This document shows positions 17,713-26,053 of a stretch of 44,174 nt of DNA, piece after piece (the first letter of the stretch is position 1; each line of letters starts with the position of its first letter). A model generated the notes under the pieces. The model saw only the letters and a list, made by a program, of their open reading frames with translations. It ran no database searches and was not told where the DNA came from. Source of the DNA: an uncultured Flavobacteriaceae bacterium (GTDB taxonomy: Bacteria > Bacteroidota > Bacteroidia > Flavobacteriales > Flavobacteriaceae); contig CANMLX010000036.1 in assembly GCA_947498845.1 (NCBI GenBank), positions 1 through 44,174 on the forward strand, written 5' to 3'. The position numbers and the translations under genes are program-made.

Positions 17713-18999
17713 CTACAAAGTTTTTGCTACTTTGTTTACTGCGTTAATTGTAAAATCTAAATCTTCGTAAGATAAGGCATCGGTAATAAACCAAGTTTCA
17801 AAAGCACTGGGCGCTATATAAACGCCTTGGTTTAGCATGCCATGAAAAAATGCTTTAAATGTGTCGTTGTTTCCTTTGGCTGACGTCTTGAAATCTACAA
17901 CTTCGGCTTCATCAAAATGAACAGAAATCATAGACCCAACACGATTTATAGTATGCGTTACAGCATTGTCATGCAACACCTTTGAAATTCCTTGATGTAA
18001 ATATTGGGTTTTCTCTGCTAATCGATTAAATACAGCAGCATCTGTATTCAATTCTGTAAGCATCGCTAAACCTGCTGCCATGGCTAAAGGATTACCACTT
18101 AAAGTTCCTGCTTGATACACAGGCCCTAAAGGCGCTAGATGATTCATTATTTCGTTTCTTGCAGCAAATGCACCAACTGGTAAGCCGCCTCCTATTACCT
18201 TCCCAAAACAAACAATATCTGCTTTTATATTAAATAATTCTTGTGCTCCTCCTTTTGCTAATCGAAACCCTGTCATCACCTCATCAAAAATGAGCAGTAT
18301 ATTATTTTCATCACATAATTTGCGTAAGTCTTGTAAAAAATTGTTTTTTGGAGGCACACATCCCATGTTACCTGCTACAGGTTCAATAATAACACAAGCT
18401 ATTTCATTTTTATTTGCTGCTATGAGCGCCTCTACATTTTTAATATCGTTATAATTTGCCAGTAGCGTATCTTTTGCAGTCCCCTGTGTAACTCCGGGGC
18501 TATTGGGTGTTCCAAAAGTACTAGCACCACTACCTGCTTGTATTAAAAAAGAATCACTATGTCCATGATAGCATCCTGCAAATTTTATAATCTTGTCTTT
18601 TCCTGTAAACCCTCTAGCCAATCGTACTGCACTCATGCAAGCTTCGGTTCCTGAATTCACAAAACGAATTTTATCTATGCTTGGCACCATAGATACCGCT
18701 AATTCTGCTATTTTAGTTTCAATTTCTGTTGGCATCCCAAAAGACGTTCCCTTTTTAGCTTTCTCTACTACAGCATTTACAACTGGAGCATGAGCATGTC
18801 CCAAAATCATTGGTCCCCAAGAGTTTATATAATCTATTAAACGATTACCATCTTCATCATACAAATAAGCACCTTTAGCTTCTTTTACAAAAATTGGAGT
18901 TCCTCCAACACCTTTAAATGCTCTTACCGGAGAATTTACGCCTCCTGGAATAACTTTTTCTGCTTCAGCAAATAATGCGCTACTACGTTTATAAATCAT
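17713..18999 (-). CDS. hemL: Glutamate-1-semialdehyde 2,1-aminomutase HemL
   Basis: HemL converts glutamate-1-semialdehyde to 5-aminolevulinate, the committed precursor of haem, by PLP chemistry. At 428 residues it is full length. It starts RSSALFAEAEKVIPGGVNSPVRAF. Motifs are RFVNSGTEACMSAVRLAR, GCYHGHSDSFL, LIFDEVMTGFR and the PLP lysine K267 in CFGKVIGGGLPVGAF. It is the last gene of a leftward set, 3 bases after the glucosaminidase gene, so the haem gene appears co-transcribed with envelope genes. No terminator hairpin follows; a family A element lies 43 bases beyond its stop. Confidence 0.97.
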   Translation of the reverse strand: MIYKRSSALFAEAEKVIPGGVNSPVRAFKGVGGTPIFVKEAKGAYLYDEDGNRLIDYINSWGPMILGHAHAPVVNAVVEKAKKGTSFGMPTEIETKIAELAVSMVPSIDKIRFVNSGTEACMSAVRLARGFTGKDKIIKFAGCYHGHSDSFLIQAGSGASTFGTPNSPGVTQGTAKDTLLANYNDIKNVEALIAANKNEIACVIIEPVAGNMGCVPPKNNFLQDLRKLCDENNILLIFDEVMTGFRLAKGGAQELFNIKADIVCFGKVIGGGLPVGAFAARNEIMNHLAPLGPVYQAGTLSGNPLAMAAGLAMLTELNTDAAVFNRLAEKTQYLHQGISKVLHDNAVTHTINRVGSMISVHFDEAEVVDFKTSAKGNNDTFKAFFHGMLNQGVYIAPSAFETWFITDALSYEDLDFTINAVNKVAKTL

Positions 19000-19002
19000 G
19001 TG

Positions 19003-19800
19003 TTATTTTTTACTTACTTGTAATTCCTGACCAATTTTTATCGTGTTATCTTTCAACCCGTTTATCTCTTTTAATTCCTCAACACTCATGTTATGCATAT
19101 TGGCTATATAATATAATGTATCCCCTTTTACCACTACATGAGTAATTTTTTTTGGCACTTCTCTAACACTTACAATATTTTTATCTTCGATTACTAAATT
19201 ATCATAAGCTGTAAGATTATAGCGCTCTATTATACTAATAAGTTTTTGCGGATACTTACTATCTGTAGCATAGCCTGCTGCTTTTAGTCCTCTTGCCCAA
19301 CCTTTGTAATCTCCTGGTCTTAAACTAAATAATTTAGAATAACGCTTTTTCTCCGACAAAAACAAAGAATGATCTCTAAAAGAGTATTTAGCGTCTTTAT
19401 ATTTTCTAAAGCACTCGCCTTTTCTATCATCGTCATGATAGATTTTAGCACCTCTCCATTCATGACATTTTATTCCAAAATGGTTATTAGCTTTTACAGA
19501 AAGTCTTCCTTTTCCTGAAGCCGATTCTAAAATCCCCTGAGCTAAAGTGATACTAGCAGGGATATTGTACAATTGCATTTCTTTTTGCGCAATCGCTTTA
19601 TAGGTTTCAATATACGCCACTGTAGAATTAGCATGAGAACTTGAAGTTTTAACTATAGGTTTTATTTTAGTTTCTTCATTTTTCTTTTGATAAACATGTT
19701 GCGTTTTTTCTTCTTTAGACTTTTTAGTGACTACACGTTTTTTAGAACCGCAACTAAATAGCACTAATCCTAAACAAACTACAACTAAACAATGTTTCAT
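19003..19800 (-). CDS. Lipoprotein with glucosaminidase and LysM domains
   Basis: A 265-residue cell-wall hydrolase. The lipobox LFSC places the lipidated Cys at residue 17. A basic and polar linker follows, then a glucosaminidase domain (about 65-190) with the catalytic-Glu region LAQGILESASGKGRLSVKANN and the HFGIKCHEWRG and FRKYKDAKYSFRDH segments of the FlgJ/LytG type. The C-terminus is one LysM (VVKGDTLYYIANMHNMSVEE ... IKIGQELQV) that binds peptidoglycan. It likely trims peptidoglycan at the outer-membrane face of the periplasm. The gene abuts the PLP enzyme gene at 19801 with no gap. Confidence 0.88.
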   Translation of the reverse strand: MKHCLVVVCLGLVLFSCGSKKRVVTKKSKEEKTQHVYQKKNEETKIKPIVKTSSSHANSTVAYIETYKAIAQKEMQLYNIPASITLAQGILESASGKGRLSVKANNHFGIKCHEWRGAKIYHDDDRKGECFRKYKDAKYSFRDHSLFLSEKKRYSKLFSLRPGDYKGWARGLKAAGYATDSKYPQKLISIIERYNLTAYDNLVIEDKNIVSVREVPKKITHVVVKGDTLYYIANMHNMSVEELKEINGLKDNTIKIGQELQVSKK

Positions 19801-20715
19801 TTAAATTTCTATTAATGGTAAATTCTTTTTTTTAAGCATTTTATTCATTCCTGAAATCCCTTGAATTCCTCCTGTATGAATGGCTAAAATTTTTGATCCC
19901 TTAGGAAATTTATTTTTCTTTATAAGGTTAAAAACACCATACATCATCTTACCCGTATAAACAGGATCTAATTGTATATTATGCTGTTTTTTAAAAGTAT
20001 TTATAAAGGCTACTAAGTGGACATTTATCTTGGCATACCCCCCAAAATGATAATCCTCTATTAATTTCCAATTAGATTTGCTCACAAATTTACTAATATC
20101 TTCATGTAAAAAAGAACCTTTTAAAGCTGGAAATCCCAAAACTTGTTGACTAAGTTTTGAACAATTTATTAATCCAGAAATTGTTCCTCCAGTACCCACA
20201 GATGAGCAGACATAGTCAAAATCCTTATCGCTTTCGGTTAAAATTTCTTCACATCCCTTAATTGCCAGAGTATTAGTACCTCCTTCTGGAATTAAATAAA
20301 ACGCTCCAAATTCGTTTTTTAATGTATTTAAAAATTCTGTGCTGGTCTTATCTCTGTAGATATCCCGAGAAATAAACTTAAATTCCATGCCACATTCTTG
20401 AGCAAAACGCAATGTGGGGTTTTGAGTAATCTTATCTACCAACTCTTCGCCTCTTATCACACCAATTGTTTTAAAACCAAAGGTTTTTCCTGCAAATGCC
20501 ACTGCTGCTATATGGTTAGAGTAAGCGCCTCCAAAGGTTAGTAATTTGGTAAAACCGCTCTGTTTGGCTTCTAAAAGATTATATTTTAGTTTTCTATATT
20601 TATTGCCTGAAATAAACGAATGAATTTTATCTTCCCGCTTTAAAAAAAGTGTGATATCTGTGGCAAAAGGCAGTTTAATTGGTATATTTTCGTTGTCTTT
20701 TAAATTGAAAATCAT
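19801..20715 (-). CDS. ACC deaminase / D-cysteine desulfhydrase-family PLP enzyme
   Basis: A 304-residue fold-type II PLP enzyme. The PLP lysine lies in FISGNKYRKLKYNL (about residue 39). LLTFGGAYSNHIAAVAFAGK is the substrate-carboxylate loop. PEGGTNTLAIKGCEE and CSSVGTGGTISGL hold the phosphate and glycine loops, and the end is ILAIHTGGIQGI. The family includes ACC deaminases and D-cysteine desulfhydrases. Residues that separate them cannot be judged by eye, and flavobacterial members are usually annotated only at family level. It overlaps the upstream HExxH gene by 4 bases (ATGA), so translation is coupled. Confidence 0.85.
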   Translation of the reverse strand: MIFNLKDNENIPIKLPFATDITLFLKREDKIHSFISGNKYRKLKYNLLEAKQSGFTKLLTFGGAYSNHIAAVAFAGKTFGFKTIGVIRGEELVDKITQNPTLRFAQECGMEFKFISRDIYRDKTSTEFLNTLKNEFGAFYLIPEGGTNTLAIKGCEEILTESDKDFDYVCSSVGTGGTISGLINCSKLSQQVLGFPALKGSFLHEDISKFVSKSNWKLIEDYHFGGYAKINVHLVAFINTFKKQHNIQLDPVYTGKMMYGVFNLIKKNKFPKGSKILAIHTGGIQGISGMNKMLKKKNLPLIEI

Positions 20716-21044
20716 TTACTGCGAAGATACTTTAAAAAACTCCAAATTCGGCGTTTTTTAATGTAGTTCAGATTAAACTCGTTTGCATAAGCTTCACGTT
20801 CAAAAGATATATTTTTATAAGCTAAATTCCAGTTTTTATAAACACACAACTTTATTAAAAATTCTATTATATACCATAAATAAAAAGGAATTACTAATAA
20901 TTCTATTTGTTGTCTTAAATGTATACGTTCGTGATTAATTAAAATAACATCACTTTTTTGTTCTTTATTACACAAAACAATAAATGGAAAAATAGAAATC
21001 CCAGTATAACCTCTAGGTACCAAATATCTTAGAATTAAAACCAT
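20712..21044 (-). CDS. Minimal HExxH membrane-associated protein (metalloprotease-like)
   Basis: A 110-residue protein containing NHERIHLRQQIELL, an HExxH zinc motif (about residues 38-42). A hydrophobic helix (IPFYLWYIIEFLIKL) follows, then ISFEREAYANEFN, which supplies a candidate third ligand Glu. HExxH, helix, then ExxAY is the arrangement in the core of M56/BlaR1-type peptidases, here stripped to its minimum. I do not recognise a named family; homologues are common in Flavobacteriaceae, from memory. It is first in the leftward operon and overlaps the PLP gene by 4 bases. Protease activity is inference. Confidence 0.65.
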   Translation of the reverse strand: MVLILRYLVPRGYTGISIFPFIVLCNKEQKSDVILINHERIHLRQQIELLVIPFYLWYIIEFLIKLCVYKNWNLAYKNISFEREAYANEFNLNYIKKRRIWSFLKYLRSK

Positions 21045-21294
21045 GCGAAATACAAATCAAAAACTAAGCCATAAAGATATAATATGGTTGTTGGTTTTTG
21101 GTTGTTGGTTGTTGGTTTGTGTATTAAAGGGATTCAAATTAAGTGACATCAAAACAAACAGTAACCATCAAGTTATACCAAATAATACACTAAAAAAGAT
21201 TTACAAGACCTACAAACTATACCCCTTAACCTCTAACCATCTAAACTTCTAATACTTCTAAACCTTTAAACTTTCAACTAAATCTACAAGCTTA

Positions 21295-21454
21295 TACCAA
21301 TTCTACCATAAAATGCGACATATAATTCGTTTCTTTTACATGATTTCTGCATTAAAAAAATAAACCGTAGCTAAGGCTATGCTTGATTTTTATGCTTTGA
21401 ACTCCTGTAAAATAACTCAAATTATTTATACCTCATTTTATAGCAAAATTGGTA
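21295..21454. repeat. Family A short element, copy 2 (160 bp)
   Basis: It is nearly identical to the copy at 17510 and in the same orientation. Flanks are TTA on both sides (21292-21294, 21455-21457), while copy 1 has TAA, so the flank is target-derived. A family B element follows 16 bases later. Confidence 0.87.
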
Positions 21455-21470
21455 TTAGATCTCACTCTAA

Positions 21471-21630
21471 TACCAATTCCCAAATGAATTTACTGAGTAA
21501 AAAGTGTCTTTTGAAATTCTATCTTCAACATAAAAAAGAACCGTAACTACAGCTATGCTTATTTTTTCTGTCTCGTATAATTCCAAAATCCATAATTTTT
21601 CTTTACAGTATATTCATTTAAGAATTGGTA
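21471..21630. repeat. Family B short element, copy 1 (160 bp)
   Basis: The ends TACCAATTCCCAAATGAAT and ATTCATTTAAGAATTGGTA are inverted repeats (about 25 bp, imperfect). TAA flanks both sides (21468-21470, 21631-21633). The centre is AACCGTAACTACAGCTATGC. Confidence 0.87.
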
Positions 21631-21683
21631 TAATTAATCTTTATTAGCACAGCAGATATTTTACCAAATTCCTTAATTTTAAA

Positions 21684-21691
21684 TACCTTTG
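21684..21691 (+). promoter_or_regulatory. Bacteroidota -7 box before the DUF5522 gene
   Basis: TACCTTTG matches TAnnTTTG and ends only 6 bases before the ATG at 21698. Transcription would begin at or next to the start codon, which implies a very short or absent leader. Confidence 0.45.
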
Positions 21692-21697
21692 TTTACC

Positions 21698-21871
21698 ATG
21701 AAAAAGAAAATTCCAGTTGAAAAAGGTGATTATTACCTAACCCCTGAAGGCTACAGATGCTTTACGGAACAGTACCATTTAAAACGTGGTTATTGTTGCG
21801 AAAGTGGTTGCAGACATTGTCCTTATGGTTATGATAAAAAAACAAATGCCATAAAAAAACAAAGCCCTTAA
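21698..21871 (+). CDS. DUF5522 small cysteine-rich protein
   Basis: A 57-residue protein that I start at ATG 21698; the TTG upstream adds only three residues and is less likely. It reads GDYYLTPEGYRCFTEQYHLKRGYCC then ESGCRHCPYGYDK. The conserved LTPEG...R(V/C)FT...YH..RG.CC....CRHCPYGY pattern defines DUF5522, found across Bacteroidota and Proteobacteria. The four or five cysteines could bind a metal; the biochemical role is unknown. It is monocistronic as far as can be seen. Confidence 0.88.
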   Translation: MKKKIPVEKGDYYLTPEGYRCFTEQYHLKRGYCCESGCRHCPYGYDKKTNAIKKQSP

Positions 21872-21984
21872 ACAACTGATTATTAGCTTATGGTACGATT
21901 CTTGATAATTTTTTATTAAAAACATTTACTCAAAAATTAAAGGGGTCATAAAATTTATTGACACATTATAAAATTCACCTAGCT

Positions 21985-22533
21985 ATGAAAAAACTATTAA
22001 AAACACTATCCTTAATTGCTTTAATTGTTAGTTTAAGCTCATGTTCTTCTGTACGTGTAGCTTCAGATTATGATAATAAAGCCGATTTTAACACTTATAA
22101 AACATTTGCCTTTTTTAAAACAGGCATAGACAAAGCAGAAATTAGCGATTTAGACAAACGCCGTATACTTCGTGCCATAGAAACACAACTTTTATCTAAA
22201 GGGTTTACCAAATCTGAAAATCCAGACTTACTGGTTAGTATTTTCACCAAGTCTCATCAACGAGTTAGTGTATACAATAACGCATGGGGTTGGGGTAATT
22301 GGGGCTGGGGAGGCTTTGGTCCTGGATGGGGATGGGGTTGGAATCAACCCATGGTATCCACAAGCACTCAAGGCTCACTTTTTGTAGATTTAATAGATGC
22401 AAATAAAAAAGAGTTAGTATGGCAAGGTACTGGTAGTGGCTATCTAGCAAGAAATACAGCGCAAAAAGAAGCCCGAATAAAAGAGTTTGTAAGTAAAATA
22501 ATGGAGAAATACCCTCCAGAACCTAAAAAATAA
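21985..22533 (+). CDS. DUF4136 lipoprotein
   Basis: I place the start at ATG 21985, giving 182 residues with a lipoprotein signal (MKKLLKTLSLIALIVSLSSC, lipid Cys about residue 20). The domain begins VASDYDNKADFNTYKTFAFF, a good DUF4136 opening, and continues RRILRAIETQLLSKGFTKSENPDLLVSI. A Gly/Trp-rich insert (WGWGNWGWGG, about residues 101-120) and a Thr/Ser stretch precede LFVDLIDANKKELVWQGTGSGY. It is predicted to be on the outer membrane. The function is unknown; family members occur near envelope genes. A terminator follows. Confidence 0.88.
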   Translation: MKKLLKTLSLIALIVSLSSCSSVRVASDYDNKADFNTYKTFAFFKTGIDKAEISDLDKRRILRAIETQLLSKGFTKSENPDLLVSIFTKSHQRVSVYNNAWGWGNWGWGGFGPGWGWGWNQPMVSTSTQGSLFVDLIDANKKELVWQGTGSGYLARNTAQKEARIKEFVSKIMEKYPPEPKK

Positions 22534-22554
22534 ACTTAATTAACATTTTTTGTT

Positions 22555-22586
22555 AAAAGCTAATTTTAAAGAATTAGCTTTTTTTT
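22555..22586 (+). terminator. Rho-independent terminator after the DUF4136 gene
   Basis: The stem AAAAGCTAATT / AATTAGCTTTT with a 6-base loop is followed by a T-run. It lies 22 bases after the stop codon. Confidence 0.85.
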
Positions 22587-22605
22587 ATTCTAACAAACAA
22601 CTTAC

Positions 22606-22613
22606 TATATTTG
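22606..22613 (+). promoter_or_regulatory. Bacteroidota -7 box before tatA
   Basis: TATATTTG matches TAnnTTTG and lies 4 bases before the GTG proposed as the TatA start, so the transcript would be nearly leaderless. Confidence 0.4.
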
Positions 22614-22617
22614 TGGC

Positions 22618-22905
22618 GTGATATATCAGGCAACATTTTTATTTATTTCAGGAGGAGAAATAGCATTTATACTATTTATTGCTATTATGGTTTTTGGCGC
22701 AGACAAGTTACCCGAAATTGCTCGTGGTCTAGGAAAAGGCATGAGAGTACTTAAAGATGCTACTAACGATATTAAGCACGAAATCACAAAAAGTGCTGAA
22801 AATCATGGCATTGACACAGATATCACCAAGGATATAAAAAAAGAAATAAGCAAAGTAAAAGACGACTTAGAAGACTTTACAGGGTCTGTTAAACGCAAAT
22901 TATAG
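22618..22905 (+). CDS. tatA: Sec-independent translocase TatA/TatE-type subunit
   Basis: A 95-residue protein with a single N-terminal transmembrane helix (GGEIAFILFIAIMVFGADKL), then the conserved PEIARGLGKGMRVLKDATNDI amphipathic helix and a charged C-terminal tail. This is the TatA/B family. The FGADKLPEIARGLG segment and the short length favour TatA, which forms the pore for folded twin-arginine proteins. I accept GTG 22618 as the start because no ATG precedes the membrane helix. No tatC is adjacent. Confidence 0.88.
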   Translation: MIYQATFLFISGGEIAFILFIAIMVFGADKLPEIARGLGKGMRVLKDATNDIKHEITKSAENHGIDTDITKDIKKEISKVKDDLEDFTGSVKRKL

Positions 22906-23011
22906 TCTTTTGACGATTTTTTTAAGCACTTTATCTATATTCTTCTCTAGAAAATTATTACTTTTGTCATAATAATTGGTATATTGCCCGCACCAAATCT
23001 CTTATTTACTT

Positions 23012-25285
23012 ATGAAGATCTATCTGACACTCTTCTTTATAGTACTTATTAATCTTACTTTCTCTCAAGATGATAGGGATTTAATACATCAAATTGATAG
23101 TATAAATTCTTCTGCACTGTCGCATTTAAAAAACAATGAAATTGTTCTATCGTTTCAGTCTTTTAATAAAGTAAAAAAGATTTCAGATTCTATAAATGAT
23201 AATTATGGAAAAGCATTTTCTAACTTCTATTTAGGTAATATATACAACCTGATGCAAGAATATGAAAATGCCGAGCGCAGTTATAAAGCAGTAATTAAAC
23301 CCGCCACAAAAATAAATGACAACTACTTAACAGCAAATGCCTATTTAAAATTAGGAGAATTATACCAAAAAGCACAACCTAAAGAAAACATAATTAGCCA
23401 TTTTAAAAAAGCATTATTCTACATAACTAAAGACAGTACATCCAGTGATAAAAATTATACTTTAGAACAGTATAATGATTTAATGTTAAACATTCGAATT
23501 AAGTTATGTGAATTTTATCTTGAAGATAGTAAACTAGATGAAGCCTTAATCCATCTACTAAGACTAGAGGAAAGCATGAGTTCCTCAGAAAATGCTAACC
23601 CATATTTCAAAGGGTATTACAACTATATTTATGGACAATATTATGCCCATAAAAATTTGCACAACAATGCTACCATTAAATTTAATGAAGCCATTAGCGA
23701 TTTAGAAAAAGTGGACTTAAACACCAATTACAATGGTGGTTTTCTTTTAAGTAAGGCATACAAAGAGTTATCATTATCTCTAGTTCAAATAGATAAAAAA
23801 GAGGAAGCCTATCTTGCGCTTCTAAACTATAATGATTGTAATGATGAGTTTGTAAATAGAGAAAAAGCAAGACATGAGGCGATTGTAAAATCTAAATTCC
23901 TTATAGAAGATTATAAAAATGATGCATTAATTGCTAATAGCGAAAAGTTACGGCAGTTTGAAATAGCAAAAGAGTTTAGGCGAATAAATATCGTTATTAC
24001 TGTAACACTAGTTTTATTAGCAATTTCTCTTATTACATTATTTAGAAATTATCTTACTAAAAGAAAATTATCAGAAACTTTAAAACAGCAAAACGAGGAA
24101 TTAGTTGAGGCTAAAAATGAGGCGCTTAAATCTTCCGAATTAAAATCAAAATTTATATCCAATGTAACTCACGAATTGAGAACGCCTTTGTATGGAGTAG
24201 TTGGTATAACGTCACTTTTATTATCAAATAACAGCTTAAATAGCAAAGACAGTAAACTTCTAGAATCTCTCAAATATTCTGGAGACTACCTTTTAAGTTT
24301 AGTTAATGAGGTGCTACAATTTGGTAAAATAGAAAATCAAAAAATAGAATTAAAAAAGGTATCTGTAGATATAAAACATCTCGTCGAAAATATAGCGCGT
24401 TCTTTTGATTACAAACTCCAAGAAACTAATAACGAGATTAAAACATATATAGATGATCATGTGCCTCAATATGTAGAATGTGACAATGTAAGACTATCTC
24501 AAGTTTTAATTAATTTAATAGGTAATAGTATTAAATTCACAAAAAATGGTTGTGTTAACATATATGTTAAGACATTAAATATTTTAAACGATAAAGTTGA
24601 TTTACGTTTTGAAATTCAAGATAACGGCATAGGTATTCCCGAAGAAAAGTTTAATACTATTTTTGAAAACTTTTCGCAACTCGAAAACAGCAATATTAAT
24701 TACCAAGGCACTGGACTTGGACTCTCTATAACAAAAAAGATTGTAGAATTATTTGGAAGTAAAATAGAGCTTGAAAGCAAGTATGGCTTTGGTTCTACCT
24801 TTAGTTTTAATGTTACTTTTAAAATAGATCAAGAAAGTATAAAAGCAAATATTCCTAAAAGTGATACAGCGGCTATTTCTGAAGATACAACACTCACTAA
24901 AGACACCCATAATATCCTTATTGTTGAAGACAATAAGATAAACCAGATAGTCACAAAAAATTTACTGGAAAAACAAGATTATAAATGTATGGTAGTTGAA
25001 AATGGCGTAGAATCCCTTAATCTTTTAAGAAAACAAGACTTTAGCTTAATACTAATGGATATCAACATGCCTGTAATGGGAGGTATTGAGGCCACAAAAT
25101 TAATTCGAGAATTTGATCTTAATACACCAATAATTGCTTTAACCGCTGCAGATGTAGAAGATCTTAAACAAAACTTTAAATCTATAGGATTCAATGGTAT
25201 TATTACCAAACCTTTTGATAATTACGAGTTTTTTCAAACTATAGAAACTAATATTCAAATGAGTTTAAGGAATAATGCTTCCTAG
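23012..25285 (+). CDS. TPR-containing hybrid sensor histidine kinase
   Basis: Started at ATG 23012, this is a 757-residue protein. It has a signal sequence (MKIYLTLFFIVLINLTFS), then a periplasmic TPR region (about 20-310) with YLGNIYNLMQEYENAERSY and YLKLGELYQKAQPKE. A transmembrane helix follows (IVITVTLVLLAISLITLF, about 330-348), then a short coiled coil. HisKA has phospho-acceptor His387 in NVTHELRTPLYG. HATPase_c shows N- and G-boxes (LINLIGNSIKF, DNGIGIPEEKF, GTGLGLSITKKIV). The C-terminal receiver has Asp683 in LILMDINMPVMGG and the lysine of ITKPFD. It should sense an envelope signal and pass phosphate His to Asp internally. No output-domain protein is adjacent. A TACTTTTG -7 box (22959-22966) lies 45 bases upstream of the start. 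Confidence 0.93.
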   Translation: MKIYLTLFFIVLINLTFSQDDRDLIHQIDSINSSALSHLKNNEIVLSFQSFNKVKKISDSINDNYGKAFSNFYLGNIYNLMQEYENAERSYKAVIKPATKINDNYLTANAYLKLGELYQKAQPKENIISHFKKALFYITKDSTSSDKNYTLEQYNDLMLNIRIKLCEFYLEDSKLDEALIHLLRLEESMSSSENANPYFKGYYNYIYGQYYAHKNLHNNATIKFNEAISDLEKVDLNTNYNGGFLLSKAYKELSLSLVQIDKKEEAYLALLNYNDCNDEFVNREKARHEAIVKSKFLIEDYKNDALIANSEKLRQFEIAKEFRRINIVITVTLVLLAISLITLFRNYLTKRKLSETLKQQNEELVEAKNEALKSSELKSKFISNVTHELRTPLYGVVGITSLLLSNNSLNSKDSKLLESLKYSGDYLLSLVNEVLQFGKIENQKIELKKVSVDIKHLVENIARSFDYKLQETNNEIKTYIDDHVPQYVECDNVRLSQVLINLIGNSIKFTKNGCVNIYVKTLNILNDKVDLRFEIQDNGIGIPEEKFNTIFENFSQLENSNINYQGTGLGLSITKKIVELFGSKIELESKYGFGSTFSFNVTFKIDQESIKANIPKSDTAAISEDTTLTKDTHNILIVEDNKINQIVTKNLLEKQDYKCMVVENGVESLNLLRKQDFSLILMDINMPVMGGIEATKLIREFDLNTPIIALTAADVEDLKQNFKSIGFNGIITKPFDNYEFFQTIETNIQMSLRNNAS

Positions 25286-25295
25286 ATAATACACA

Positions 25296-25937
25296 TTATA
25301 ATTTCCTAGAAATGGTTAATCCATCTCTAATAGGTAGAACCACAGTCTCAATTCTACTATCTTCTTTTAAAAGTGTATTATAATCCAACACAGCTTTAGT
25401 AGACTTGTCCTTTGGATCTAATGCTTCAATTACCTTTCCATGCCACAGTACATTGTCTGAAATAATAATACCTCCTGTATTTAATTTATCTATTATTAAA
25501 TGAAAATAATTAACATAATTAGGCTTATCGGCATCAATAAAAACCAAATCAAACCTTTTATCTAAAGAAGGAATAATATCTAATCCATTACCTAAATGTT
25601 GAAAAATTTGATGCCCGTATTTAGATTTATCAAAATATTTTCTTTGAAAATCTACTAATTCTTCATTAATATCGATAGTATGAACTTCACCATCTTTTTG
25701 CACACCTTCTGCTAAACATAAAGTAGCGTAGCCTGTAAATGTACCTAACTCTAAAATTGTTTTAGGATAACATAATTTAGATATCATGCTAAGCACACGC
25801 CCTTGATATGGGCCACTAAGCATTATAGGTTGTAAAACTTTTTGGTGCGTTTCTCTTGTTAATTGCTGTAACAATTCTGGTTCATTTGCAGAATGTTTTA
25901 CAATATAATCATCTAAGGCTTCTGGTATAAAATACAT
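25296..25937 (-). CDS. SAM-dependent O-methyltransferase (class I, COMT/CCoAMT type)
   Basis: A 213-residue methyltransferase. The SAM-binding loop is TILELGTFTGYATLCLAEG (about residues 59-77), with the acidic EVHTIDINEE strand. The metal and catalytic region FDLVFIDADKPNYVNYF and GGIIISDNVLWHGKV follow the caffeoyl-CoA / catechol O-methyltransferase pattern (divalent metal-dependent). The substrate cannot be told from sequence. It faces the hybrid kinase tail to tail, 10 bases away, with no room for a separate terminator. Confidence 0.9.
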   Translation of the reverse strand: MYFIPEALDDYIVKHSANEPELLQQLTRETHQKVLQPIMLSGPYQGRVLSMISKLCYPKTILELGTFTGYATLCLAEGVQKDGEVHTIDINEELVDFQRKYFDKSKYGHQIFQHLGNGLDIIPSLDKRFDLVFIDADKPNYVNYFHLIIDKLNTGGIIISDNVLWHGKVIEALDPKDKSTKAVLDYNTLLKEDSRIETVVLPIRDGLTISRKL

Positions 25938-26053
25938 TTAAGTGTCACTATTAATAATGCCAAAAATATAAATAAAACATGACGATTAATAGGAAAGCTA
26001 TATATCAATAAAATTTCATTAGATTTATGTTTTAATCATTATATTTTGATGAA

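Noticed and set aside
17713..18999. Acetylornithine or other class III aminotransferase instead of HemL
   Set aside because: The GGVNSPVRAF start and CFGKVIGGGLPVGAF are specific to glutamate-1-semialdehyde aminomutase.
21043..21252. Rightward 69-codon ORF beginning MRNTNQKLSHKD
   Set aside because: The middle comes from the simple sequence GGTTGTTGGTT (WLLVFGCWLLV) and it overlaps the start of the HExxH gene head to head. It is probably not a gene.
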